From positions 4,749,501 to 4,813,500 of the forward strand of contig NZ_CP034346.1 of NCBI RefSeq assembly GCF_003991425.1: a DNA stretch of 64,000 nt, given 5' to 3'. Of this stretch, positions 27,203-35,046 are shown piece after piece. The translations under genes were made by a program, and so were the position numbers. Source of the stretch: Paenibacillus lutimineralis (GTDB lineage: Bacteria > Bacillota > Bacilli > Paenibacillales > Paenibacillaceae). Every line of letters begins with the position of its first letter. Positions within the stretch are counted from its first letter, which is position 1. Below the pieces are notes generated by a model, which was given only the letters and a program-made list of their open reading frames with translations, did no database searches and had not been told where the DNA came from.

Positions 27203-28009
27203 ATGAACAGCAATTTACATTCTAATTGTGAACAATGCTTTGGATTATGTTGTGTGGCATTACCGTATGCAAAATCTGCTGATTTTGCATATAGCAAAAC
27301 AGATGGGGTCCCTTGCCGTAATCTGGGTCCGGATCATCGCTGTGGTATCCACGAGCATTTACGAGACAAAGGATTTCGCGGATGTGTTACCTATGAATGC
27401 TTTGGTGCAGGACAGCATGTCTCGCAGGAGATCTACAAAGGAAATGATTGGAGCGTTAATCCGGGGTTATCTAAGGAAATGTACGCTGTATTCCCTATTG
27501 TTCAACAATTGCATGAGATGCTCTACTATTTAAATCAAGCATTGGACTTGGAAGAGACACGAACCATGAAGAATGAGCTGCAAGATATCTCTGAGCTGAC
27601 TTTGTCTTTAACAAGGCTTAGCCCAGCGGAGATTCTAAACCTCGATGTATCCAACCATCGAACGATTGTTAATCCCATGCTCGTACGTACCAGTGAGCTT
27701 GTTCGCAATAATGATGTTCAAAGTAGTAAGAACAACATGTCACACCAGGATTTTATAGGGGCTAATCTAAAAGGTGCCAATCTGCAAGGTATGAATTTAA
27801 GAGGCGCATTATTGATAGCAGCTAATTTGAAGAACGCTGACCTCAGAAAAGCAGATTTTATAGGTGCAGACTTGCGAGATGCTGACTTATCGGGTGCAAA
27901 TCTTATCGGATGTATTTTCCTAAGCCAGGCTCAAGTGAACTCCGCAAAAGGAAATAAAGAAACCCGATTACCTCATTACTTGAAAGTTCCTGATCATTGG
28001 TTGAATTAA
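27203..28009 (+). CDS. Cys-cluster (YkgJ-like) protein with C-terminal pentapeptide repeats
   Basis: 268 aa from ATG 27203, eight bases after AGGAAG. Residues 9-66 hold eight cysteines (C9, C12, C16, C17, C38, C47, C61, C66) in a CxxCxxxCC...C...C...C....C pattern like the YkgJ/UPF0153 zinc- or iron-cluster family. A helical linker (about 90-175) leads to ten or so pentapeptide repeats (A[DN]L/FxxA, residues 183-238) that would form a right-handed quadrilateral beta-helix. The reaction or partner is unknown. Pentapeptide proteins such as Qnr/MfpA mimic DNA, but this repeat block is shorter. The following LRR gene is on the same strand. Confidence 0.75.
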   Translation: MNSNLHSNCEQCFGLCCVALPYAKSADFAYSKTDGVPCRNLGPDHRCGIHEHLRDKGFRGCVTYECFGAGQHVSQEIYKGNDWSVNPGLSKEMYAVFPIVQQLHEMLYYLNQALDLEETRTMKNELQDISELTLSLTRLSPAEILNLDVSNHRTIVNPMLVRTSELVRNNDVQSSKNNMSHQDFIGANLKGANLQGMNLRGALLIAANLKNADLRKADFIGADLRDADLSGANLIGCIFLSQAQVNSAKGNKETRLPHYLKVPDHWLN

Positions 28010-28084
28010 CTTGATACTAGAGTAGTAAAAGCTAATAGACGGCCACTATACTTGATATGTGAAATGTTCTCAAGGAGGATTGTC

Positions 28085-29371
28085 ATGGATATAACGCGGG
28101 ATTTCTTGGATGAACGGTTCAAAGCCTATGTTCTGGACAATTTTTGCGGGAACCGGGAGAAGATCCAGCTGGGTGATTTAACTCAAGTTACCTCTCTCCA
28201 AATAACAAATCAGCGATTTACAAGTCTTGACGGCATTGAGCATTTCCCTTCTCTTCAGGAGCTAGATTGTTCGTTTAACAGCTTGGCAGAGCTTGATATT
28301 AGTAAAAATATAAATCTGAGAGTTCTGAATTGTGCCAGCAATAAATTAACCGAGCTGAACATCAGTCATAATTCGAATCTAGAGAAGCTATCCTGCGAGT
28401 ATAACAAGCTAATTCAACTAGATAGCCGACATAACCCTTTATTAAGGGAGTTGAACTGCAACAAGAATGATATTCCCTCGCTAGATATGAAGCATAACGT
28501 TTATCTGGAGCTCTTGAATTGCGGCTTCAATCGTTTTCGCAACCTGGATCTTTGTCAGAACAAGTTGCTAATTAAGCTCGATTGCTGTTGGAACCTTATA
28601 TCGGAGCTGCATCTGGATCAGAACCCGGAATTACAAGAGCTGAACTGTAATTATAATTCCTTATTCGATTTGAACCTGGATCAGAATATTCTGCTTATCC
28701 GCCTGGATTGCGGCAACAATCATTTGATCAGCCTAACTATGAAGAATAGTGCGAAGCTGCTTGAAGTCCGCTGCAATAACAATCATCTGACGAGCCTCAA
28801 TCTAAGTGGAAATCCGGAGCTGCAAAGCTTAAGATGCTTCAATAACCATATCTCTGCATTAGATCTCAGCCAACAAATCCATTTAACCGAGCTCTACTGT
28901 TCCGAGAATAAAATCTCCAAGCTGGACACAAGTCTTCATCCAAAGCTGGAACGTCTTGATTATTCCAATAATCTAATCCTGGAACCTGACCATACGATTT
29001 CGGGAGTCGGAATCTTTGCATATGATGTCTCCTTTTCTTCCTATGCAACGACACTTCATTTTATGGGAAAAGAGCTTGCCACAACAGTAGATGTCCCATT
29101 CAAAACAGATATGGAACAGCTAACTCCTCTTATCCGTGGCGCCTGGGGGCATATGGATGAGCTTGCCGAGATGGCGCTTGCCGCTGTTGCCGAAGCCCAT
29201 CCTGACGAAAATGTATCTGAGTTGATCCTGTCTGTCCTTGAATTTCATAAGGACGGTACATTTCGTTTAGGGTATGATGCAGGCGATACCCCCGCCGGGC
29301 AGCTATATATTTACATCATTTTTAATAAAGACCTGCAGATCAGCGACGATCTCATCTATGAGACTTATTGA
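28085..29371 (+). CDS. Cytoplasmic leucine-rich repeat protein, Cys-rich repeats
   Basis: 428 aa from ATG 28085, six bases after AAGGAGG; the upstream frame to 28052 has no ribosome site. Residues about 35-310 are thirteen or so LRR units of 21 residues with the pattern LxxLxCxxNxLxxLDLxxN. One position is repeatedly Cys (LDCS, LNCA, LSCE, LNCN, LNCG, LDCC), so a Cys ladder should line one face. A different, non-repeat domain fills about 320-428 and ends GDTPAGQLYIYIIFNKDLQI. There is no signal peptide, so it is not an internalin-type surface protein. Function unknown; a protein-interaction role is expected. Confidence 0.8.
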   Translation: MDITRDFLDERFKAYVLDNFCGNREKIQLGDLTQVTSLQITNQRFTSLDGIEHFPSLQELDCSFNSLAELDISKNINLRVLNCASNKLTELNISHNSNLEKLSCEYNKLIQLDSRHNPLLRELNCNKNDIPSLDMKHNVYLELLNCGFNRFRNLDLCQNKLLIKLDCCWNLISELHLDQNPELQELNCNYNSLFDLNLDQNILLIRLDCGNNHLISLTMKNSAKLLEVRCNNNHLTSLNLSGNPELQSLRCFNNHISALDLSQQIHLTELYCSENKISKLDTSLHPKLERLDYSNNLILEPDHTISGVGIFAYDVSFSSYATTLHFMGKELATTVDVPFKTDMEQLTPLIRGAWGHMDELAEMALAAVAEAHPDENVSELILSVLEFHKDGTFRLGYDAGDTPAGQLYIYIIFNKDLQISDDLIYETY

Positions 29372-29435
29372 TAACCCTGCTTCTTCAAATAAATCTAAAG
29401 GAATAACAACGATAAATCATGATTATTTAGAGAGA

Positions 29436-29765
29436 ATGAACTAGGTTGTTCAGTATATTAAGGATCATAGCGATCGTAGGCTTAACCTAGATGAACTGGT
29501 CGAATACGCTAATTCCGCAAAATATCATTTCAGCAAGCAAGAGCAGGATGGTATTAGCTACAAGAGGCTGCCCGGCGGACTGAATGCCTTGTTCCAGTTC
29601 TACGATATACCTGATAAGCTCGGTATCACCTATCAGAGTATATTTGCGCAATGGCTGCCGAATAGCGAGTACGACCCTGGCGAGAGACCGTGCCTGGAGT
29701 TCTGTATGAATGACCCTTCAACCGACCCAGATGGAAAGTGCAAGGTAGATTTGTATATCCGATAA
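29436..29765 (+). pseudogene. AraC regulator with GyrI-like domain, broken by stop codon and internal deletion
   Basis: ATG 29436 is followed two codons later by TAG; at that position family members have a sense codon (compare MNRVVDYI-type starts). The frame then continues with VVQYIKDHSDRRLNLDELVE and ANSAKYHFSK, the first AraC helix-turn-helix. It jumps to EQDGISYKRLPGGLNALFQF and ends ...GKCKVDLYIR, the C-terminal part of a GyrI-like effector domain. The second HTH and most of the linker are missing, yet the frame is kept to 29765. It cannot make a working regulator. Confidence 0.75.
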
Positions 29766-29802
29766 AAAAAGAGGGCGGATTAAAGCTCTTCCCCCTCTTC
29801 AT

Positions 29803-30201
29803 CTATTCGTTCTCCTTAGGCCATCCGCCCCATATCCCCAAAAAGTTCCCGCTCGGGTCGAAGAACTGGAAGGAGTATCCCCCTCCCTGCTTATATACCA
29901 TTTCTTTGACTTCCACACCTTTTTGATTCATTTCTTCATAAAGCTCTTTAATATTATCGACCTGAAAAGTGAAAAATGGCTTCCGTTCGCCGGATGCCGA
30001 GACGAAATCCATTTTTGGCTGGTCATCCGAGCGAATCAAGCCAAATCCGAGACCATTCAAGTTTAACCATGCTCCATCATCGCCCTCATTGTACGGAAAA
30101 CATAAATCAACGCCGAACAGATCCGTATACCACTGCATAGATTCCTTTACATTTCTTACTGGCAGCTCGACAATTTGAAGATGAAAAGCTTTGGCTGTCA
30201 A
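29803..30201 (-). CDS. VOC (glyoxalase/bleomycin-resistance-like) family protein
   Basis: 132 aa from TTG 30201, chosen because GGAGGGGG lies five bases before it; a longer frame to 30240 would place that ribosome site inside the coding region. One or two beta-alpha-beta-beta-beta modules are seen: FHLQIVELPVRNVKESMQWY opening and YSFQFFDPSGNFLGIWGGWP at the end. VOC proteins bind a metal or small ligand and act as glyoxalases, dioxygenases or drug-binding proteins. The substrate here is unknown. Confidence 0.8.
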   Translation of the reverse strand: MTAKAFHLQIVELPVRNVKESMQWYTDLFGVDLCFPYNEGDDGAWLNLNGLGFGLIRSDDQPKMDFVSASGERKPFFTFQVDNIKELYEEMNQKGVEVKEMVYKQGGGYSFQFFDPSGNFLGIWGGWPKENE

Positions 30202-30303
30202 ATTTTCCCCCTCCTCAATGATTTCATTCCCGATGTACAAAGTTGTTTTCCTAATAATACCATATAGGGAATGCTAGAGTCTCATTTGGGAATTTTGTGT
30301 TTG

Positions 30304-30652
30304 CTACTATCGGTAATTAGAAGCACGAAATAGTAGCTGATGAGCTAATCAGAGTTCTAACGGAAATGAGAGGCGCTATTGGGGCGAAAAAGCAACTTTA
30401 AAAAATCTAAGGGAAATGAGCGACCTTATTACGGGGATTTATTGTGAAATGGAGCTAATCGGTAGACAATAGAGGCACAGATTTCCGTTACATTTTCATA
30501 ATAGCCGAAATCTTCGAAATAAGGGCTGTGGCTTCCGTTAGCAATCGAACCACGCGGCAAGTGAATAGGCAGGCAGCAAAAAAGGCGGACTGCCTTCCCC
30601 TCTCACCAGATAAGCTAGGTAAAGCAAGGGAAGGCAGCGCACATTTACTAAC
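30304..30652. repeat. Dispersed ~350-bp repeat, copy 1
   Basis: Near-identical (roughly 90 percent or more by eye) to the stretch at 31706-32054, in the same orientation. Each copy begins near ATCGGTA...GTAGCTGATGAGCTAA, contains several GGAAATGAG...CTATT sub-repeats, and ends in the inverted repeat ACTGCCTTCCC...GGGAAGGCAG. No frame is open through both copies. It lies between the VOC gene and the ZmaR-like acetyltransferase gene. Confidence 0.85.
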
Positions 30653-30702
30653 CATATATTCATCATACCAATGGAAAGACTACCATTATCATAGCATTGG
30701 GT

Positions 30703-31548
30703 CTAAATAGAGATATTGTCTGTACGGGTAAACGCAAAATCGTAACCTACATACCGATATGTAACCTGAAATCCAAGACGCTCTGCTACCGCAACCGATG
30801 GTTTGTTTACCTCCATGCAATCCCAATATGGAACCTGATCATGGTTCAGACAGTCTTTAACAAGACAGTGAGCTATCTTTTGTCCCAATTTCTTTTTCTG
30901 ATGTTCTTTGACAGTCTCGATATCAATACAGTGGATATTTCCAAGCACGAAGCCGGAGAAACACACGCTTACGACTTCTCTTTGGTGAACGATACAATAG
31001 CCAATACCTTTATTGATGAAATCCTCAGGACTGGACCAGAATTCGTCAATTTTCAAGCGCAGAAAATTAGCATTTATAGCTGTCTTATTCCCTAGAAGGT
31101 CAGCGTCTATTTTTACCACTTCGTACCCTTCTTTAAGCTCAGGCTCATTATTGTTGTCGAAATCACTAGATTTCAACCGATAAACCCTCTGATTCCATCT
31201 CCCTAAATCTCGATGTGCAAAGACTCTTTCAATCGTACCGTACCACTTATCATGATTGCCTATAGCTTCGAAGCAATCTAATCCAACTCGCTGCGCTTCC
31301 GGAACGATAACTGAGTCTATGAAGCTATTCAATTCTTGATTGAATAGCTCATTCTGCTCATCGCCTATAAATAAGAAACCGTCATTATTGCCTAACCAAA
31401 TGATCCCTGAGGTCGGTGACATTCGATCATCAACAAATATTCTCCCCGGGTTAACTCCCTCAACAACGGCTGCAGCTTCCATTTGTCCTTGTGGATTAAG
31501 CAAGTGTCTGCATTTTTTGAACTCGCCTCTATCCAGTTCCGTTATCAT
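30703..31548 (-). CDS. GNAT family N-acetyltransferase (ZmaR-like)
   Basis: 281 aa from ATG 31548. The C-terminal 120 residues carry the GNAT fold: VVSVCFSGFVLGNIHCIDIE, then the acetyl-CoA loop region (HQKKKLGQKIAHCLVKDCL) and VNKPSVAVAERLGFQ. The N-terminal half is a family-specific extension, as in the zwittermicin-resistance acetyltransferase ZmaR group. It would acetylate an amine on a small molecule, which is not identified. It is bracketed by two direct copies of a 350-bp repeat, which may mark past mobility. Confidence 0.8.
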   Translation of the reverse strand: MITELDRGEFKKCRHLLNPQGQMEAAAVVEGVNPGRIFVDDRMSPTSGIIWLGNNDGFLFIGDEQNELFNQELNSFIDSVIVPEAQRVGLDCFEAIGNHDKWYGTIERVFAHRDLGRWNQRVYRLKSSDFDNNNEPELKEGYEVVKIDADLLGNKTAINANFLRLKIDEFWSSPEDFINKGIGYCIVHQREVVSVCFSGFVLGNIHCIDIETVKEHQKKKLGQKIAHCLVKDCLNHDQVPYWDCMEVNKPSVAVAERLGFQVTYRYVGYDFAFTRTDNISI

Positions 31549-31705
31549 TGTCTTCCCGCCTTTTTAATTATTCAATTAATGTCAATAGTCCTTAGTAATT
31601 ACTGCGACTACTCCAGACATTAGCATATTGTACAACCGATTGTTAGGTATTTTATGGTTATAGTTCTTCTTGACATATATCATTGCTAAACTAGACTAGG
31701 GCTTA

Positions 31706-32054
31706 CTGTTATCGGTATATAGGCGCAAAAATGTTGTAGCTGATGAGCTAATCTAAGTTCTAACGGAAATGAGAGACGCTATTGGGGCGAAAAAGCAACT
31801 TTAAAAAATCTAAGGGAAATGAGCGACCTTATTACGGGGATTTATTGTGAAATGGAGCTAATCGGCAGGCAATAGCGGCACAGATTTCCGTTACATTTTC
31901 TAAATGGCCGAAATCTTCGAAATAAGGGCTGTGGCTTCCGTTAGCGATCGACCACGCGGCAAGTGAATAGGCAGGCAGCAAAAAAGGCGGACTGCCTTCC
32001 CCTCTCACCAGATAAGCTAGGGAGCAAGGGAAGGCAGCGCAAATTCACAAACCT
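31706..32054. repeat. Dispersed ~350-bp repeat, copy 2
   Basis: Same orientation and almost the same sequence as 30304-30652, with scattered substitutions and small indels. Both ends lose similarity abruptly. It separates the acetyltransferase gene from fchA, whose stop codon lies just to the right. Confidence 0.85.
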
Positions 32055-32074
32055 GACGGGTCTACTCTAGTGAA

Positions 32075-32710
32075 TCAACTCTGGATTCTATCCTGAATAG
32101 TCCGCGACGCTTTATTCTTCAAATCGCTGATTTGCTGCATTAATGAGGACACCTTATCGGCATACTGCTGCTTCAATTCCAGATCCTTTAGCGAGGCCAA
32201 ATTGATATCAACGGTCAGCAGAGCTGATTGGGCAGCCGCTTCGAAGAGGATGGCGCTGATGCCGAGATCGGAAATGACATTTTTGTTCGAGGTCTCGGCG
32301 ATATTATATACACACTCTATACCAGTCCTGCACACTTCCATAAGCTGAACCGGGACTTCAATCGCATTGATCGTGGCCTCATGGATCTCCTGCTTACGAG
32401 CCAACTTCTCCTCCTCCGTGTCCTTCGGCAGCTTCAGAGCGTCCATGTAGTTGTTAAAAGAAGCGATATCGCTATCAAATAACTCCCTGCACTCCTCGTT
32501 CAGGCGATTCATCGTATACATCACTGCGGAGATTTGCGGTTCGATATCAGCGAACTTCTCCCCTTGCGATAAATTGCCTACCATCGAGGTCATTGCGGTG
32601 CCGAGTACAGCCACAAGCGCTGCAACACTGCCGCCGCCCGGGGTAGGACTTGAACTGCTTGCCTTACTTACGAAGCTATCAATAGAATCTAGCCATGTAA
32701 TCTCACTCAT
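32075..32710 (-). CDS. fchA: Methenyltetrahydrofolate cyclohydrolase / cyclodeaminase-like (FchA)
   Basis: 211 aa from ATG 32710 with GAGGAGG nine bases upstream; it overlaps the folD stop by eight bases. The family opening SFVSKASSSSPTPGGGSVAA and the long helices match the formiminotransferase-cyclodeaminase fold. It would convert 5,10-methenyl-THF and water to 10-formyl-THF, or deaminate formimino-THF. Together with FolD it makes one-carbon units for purine synthesis, which explains control by the ZTP riboswitch upstream. Confidence 0.88.
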   Translation of the reverse strand: MSEITWLDSIDSFVSKASSSSPTPGGGSVAALVAVLGTAMTSMVGNLSQGEKFADIEPQISAVMYTMNRLNEECRELFDSDIASFNNYMDALKLPKDTEEEKLARKQEIHEATINAIEVPVQLMEVCRTGIECVYNIAETSNKNVISDLGISAILFEAAAQSALLTVDINLASLKDLELKQQYADKVSSLMQQISDLKNKASRTIQDRIQS

Positions 32711-33566
32711 GCTTGCCAGCCTCCTCACGTTGAATCTCCATAGCCTTCAGTAGATTCTCGTACAAAATAGAGGTCGTTAATGTACCAACACCGCCCGGTA
32801 CAGGCGATATCGCTTGCACGTGGTCAGCTACGTCAGTCGCGACATCCCCTACCATCTTTCCATCCTCCGCTTCATTAATCCCTGCATCAATAACGACCAA
32901 GTCTGCATGAACCATTTGCTTGCTCACTACTTCGGCTCGTCCAACGGCCACAAATGCAATCTCAGCATGACTTAAATGTGAAGCGATGTCCGGGGTACGA
33001 GAATGACATACGGTCACCGTGGCATTCTCTCGCTGCAGTAAATGAAATAGCGGCATCCCTACCGTTTGCCCCCGGCCAACCAAAGTAACGTTCTTGCCTG
33101 CCAAGCTATAGCCATAATACTTAAGCAGCTTGATGCATGCCTGTGGTGTAGCAGGATAAAGTCCGGCTTCTCCGGTTACAGTAGCTAATTTATTCGCCGG
33201 TGTTACGCCGTCCACGTCCTTCTGTGGTGAAATCGCCTGCTCGATTTTAGCCGCAGAAATTTGCTTAGGCAGGGGTAGCTCCAGCATAATCCCATGTACC
33301 TTCGGATCCTGATTCAACTCAGCAACCAGCTGCAGGATCTCCGCTTCCGTTACCTCCGCATGAAAATCATGAAGCGTGAACTGAACGCCCAGCTTCTCGG
33401 CGATTCTCTGCTTGGCCTTGGCATAATAGGCAGAGGCCGGATCTCCTTCAACCAGGATCGTTGCCATATGGGGCTTAATCCCCTGGGTTTTCAGTTCCTC
33501 TACTTTTGCCCGAATCGTCTCATATACTTGATCCGCCGCCTCTTTTGCCTTCATAAGCAATGTCAT
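32703..33566 (-). CDS. folD: Bifunctional methylene-THF dehydrogenase / methenyl-THF cyclohydrolase FolD
   Basis: 287 aa from ATG 33566, preceded by GGGGAGG. The longer frame to 33737 covers a riboswitch and terminator and is not coding. The substrate region has YAKAKQRIAEKLGV with the catalytic Lys, the VHGIMLELPLPK motif, KDVDGVTPANKL and the NADP-binding GRGQTVGMPL. It interconverts methylene-, methenyl- and 10-formyl-THF. It is first in a two-gene unit with fchA; having both is redundant for the cyclohydrolase step. Confidence 0.95.
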   Translation of the reverse strand: MTLLMKAKEAADQVYETIRAKVEELKTQGIKPHMATILVEGDPASAYYAKAKQRIAEKLGVQFTLHDFHAEVTEAEILQLVAELNQDPKVHGIMLELPLPKQISAAKIEQAISPQKDVDGVTPANKLATVTGEAGLYPATPQACIKLLKYYGYSLAGKNVTLVGRGQTVGMPLFHLLQRENATVTVCHSRTPDIASHLSHAEIAFVAVGRAEVVSKQMVHADLVVIDAGINEAEDGKMVGDVATDVADHVQAISPVPGGVGTLTTSILYENLLKAMEIQREEAGKHE

Positions 33567-33617
33567 TTTAAGCATCCTCCCCATCATTTTGTTGGACCAA
33601 TCTATCCACTTGCTCGC

Positions 33618-33667
33618 AAAAAAAGCAAAAAAAGCATCAACGAGCGCCCCGTCAAATTGACGAGACG
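33618..33667 (-). terminator. Intrinsic terminator of the ZTP riboswitch
   Basis: On the minus strand CGTCTCGTCA-ATT-TGACGGGGCG forms a 10-bp stem (33645-33667), followed about ten bases later by two runs of seven T (33618-33633). It is the expression platform between the aptamer and folD. Confidence 0.75.
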
Positions 33668-33679
33668 TCCGAAGATACT

Positions 33680-33765
33680 TTTCCCCAGGCGAACGGAAAC
33701 GTTTATCAGCCATATGCTCCCTCGTGGTTAATTCCACTTGCTTCGCCAGTCACATACAGCACTAT
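33680..33765 (-). promoter_or_regulatory. ZTP (pfl) riboswitch controlling folD-fchA
   Basis: The minus strand shows the conserved pfl parts in order: GTGACTGGCG (33753-33744), a stem GTGG...CCAC, GGGAGC, then the CGCCTGGGGA element (33691-33682) that forms the pseudoknot. The ZTP class senses ZMP/ZTP, which accumulate when 10-formyl-THF is short, and turns on folate and purine genes. The match is to consensus by eye. Confidence 0.85.
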
Positions 33766-33878
33766 TTCTTTCATATTAGCAAAAATTTGAACGAATGAAA
33801 ACCTGCGGTCGAAAAATTCCATAATAAACCAGTATGTGGTCGACAGAACCATTTTTCTATGTTATCGTACCTATTAAT

Positions 33879-33912
33879 AAGGCATTTCGTTCCGCTGAGA
33901 ACGAAGTGCCTT
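33879..33912. repeat. Inverted repeat between folD leader and L25 gene
   Basis: AAGGCATTTCGTTC and GAACGAAGTGCCTT pair over 14 bp (one G-T) around CGCTGA. There is no clear T tract, so it is listed as a hairpin rather than a terminator. Confidence 0.5.
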
Positions 33913-34065
33913 AGCGCGTATTTATACGACTTTTTACATTAAATGTATTAAGGATGGTGATGTGATGGTGCTCATGCTTCCCCAGCTACGGGGGGCGAAA
34001 TCCGTAGTCATATAGACGATAGATTTTGAGGGCATTGAATACCAACTATTTCAGAGGAGTGTAGT

Positions 34066-34653
34066 ATGATGAGAACATGTTTTCAAGTTGAAGAACGTAT
34101 ACCTATGAATCGAACGGGATTGAAGCGACTGAGGAATTCGGGACGGCTTCCTGCTGTTGTATTCGGATCTGGCACAGATAATCAGAACATCCATTTGTCC
34201 ACGAAGGAATTCGGTAAATGGATAAGACGAGGCAGTGGCGGTATTATTGAACTGAATCTTGAAAATCATGACTCGATTCCTGTTCTTCTGGAGGCGATTC
34301 AGCGCGATCCGGTAACACAGGAATATATTCATGTGGATTTCCTTCGTGTCAAGAAAGATGAACTGGTGCGGACCAAGGTCAACATCGAGTTCGCTGGTAC
34401 TCCGAGAGGTACGAAGCTGGGCGGGATCGTCCAAACCCAAAGTACCTTTATTGAAATCGAATCCTTCCCGGACAAGATTCCAGGTTCGATTATCGTGGAT
34501 ATCAGTCATCTTGAAATCGGGGAATCCATCCACGTTGGCGACATTGAGCTTCCAGATGGGCTCGTCCTGATCTCGGCCACGAACGAGCTGCTTGTCTCGG
34601 TAGTGACTCCGAAGGTTCAGGCAGAGGATATCGAGGCGACCGTCGAAGCTTAA
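34066..34653 (+). CDS. rplY: 50S ribosomal protein L25 / general stress protein Ctc
   Basis: 195 aa, from ATG 34066 (GAGGAG six bases upstream; ATG 34069 also possible). An N-terminal L25 domain that binds 5S rRNA (TGLKRLRNSGRLPAVVFGSG) is followed by the C-terminal TL5/Ctc beta domain (KVNIEFAGTPRGTKLGGIVQ ... DISHLEIGESIHVGDI). This is the Ctc-type long form. The start is a little different from the usual MAT-L-type opening, and the basic tail is absent. In Bacillus ctc is a sigma-B stress gene; I could not find a clear sigma-B promoter here. Confidence 0.9.
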   Translation: MMRTCFQVEERIPMNRTGLKRLRNSGRLPAVVFGSGTDNQNIHLSTKEFGKWIRRGSGGIIELNLENHDSIPVLLEAIQRDPVTQEYIHVDFLRVKKDELVRTKVNIEFAGTPRGTKLGGIVQTQSTFIEIESFPDKIPGSIIVDISHLEIGESIHVGDIELPDGLVLISATNELLVSVVTPKVQAEDIEATVEA

Positions 34654-34682
34654 TATATAAATTAAACTATTACAGTTATGCC

Positions 34683-34711
34683 TTGACTTATTTAACCTGT
34701 TTCAGTATAAT
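34683..34711 (+). promoter_or_regulatory. Sigma-A promoter of the metG T-box leader
   Basis: TTGACT (34683-34688), a 17-base spacer and TATAAT (34706-34711) give a near-consensus vegetative promoter directly before the T-box leader. Confidence 0.8.
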
Positions 34712-34716
34712 CCCAA

Positions 34717-35010
34717 TAAATTGAAAATTATGAAAAGCAATGAAGAGAAAGAGTACCAAAGGCTAACTTTTAACAGAGAGCTCCCCTCGCTGAAAAGGAG
34801 CAAAGAGAAACTTTGGGAATATGGTCTCAGAGCTGCGCATCGAAACCTCATCTGGTTGTAGGCTGCGCCGGAACCCGCATCCGTTAGTGTGCTAGGGTAT
34901 AAACGCATAACAGCGTCGTACCTGAAGAGGTGAATGCCGCAAGGCATGAATGAATTTGGGTGGTACCACGTGAGCACAACTCTCGTCCCTTTTGGGATGA
35001 GAGTTTTTTG
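34717..35010 (+). promoter_or_regulatory. T-box leader, methionine specifier (ATG), controlling metG
   Basis: Stem I is readable: AGTA-CCAAAG pairs with CTTTGG-GAA around the specifier loop, placing the specifier ATG at 34821-34823 followed by a purine. The T-box TTGGGTGGTACCACG lies at 34956-34970. The terminator ACTCTCGTCCC-TTTT-GGGATGAGAGT with its T run follows at about 34979-35010. Uncharged tRNA-Met should pair with the T-box and prevent termination. Confidence 0.92.
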
Positions 35011-35046
35011 CGTTTTCATAAACAATAAAATCAAGGAGGAGACAAA

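Noticed and set aside
30202..30240. Longer start for the VOC protein at 30240
   Set aside because: It would put the strong GGAGGGGG site inside the coding region; the TTG at 30201 is correctly spaced from it.
33567..33737. 57-codon N-terminal extension of FolD
   Set aside because: It covers the ZTP aptamer and terminator; the strong ribosome site and the family start both point to ATG 33566.
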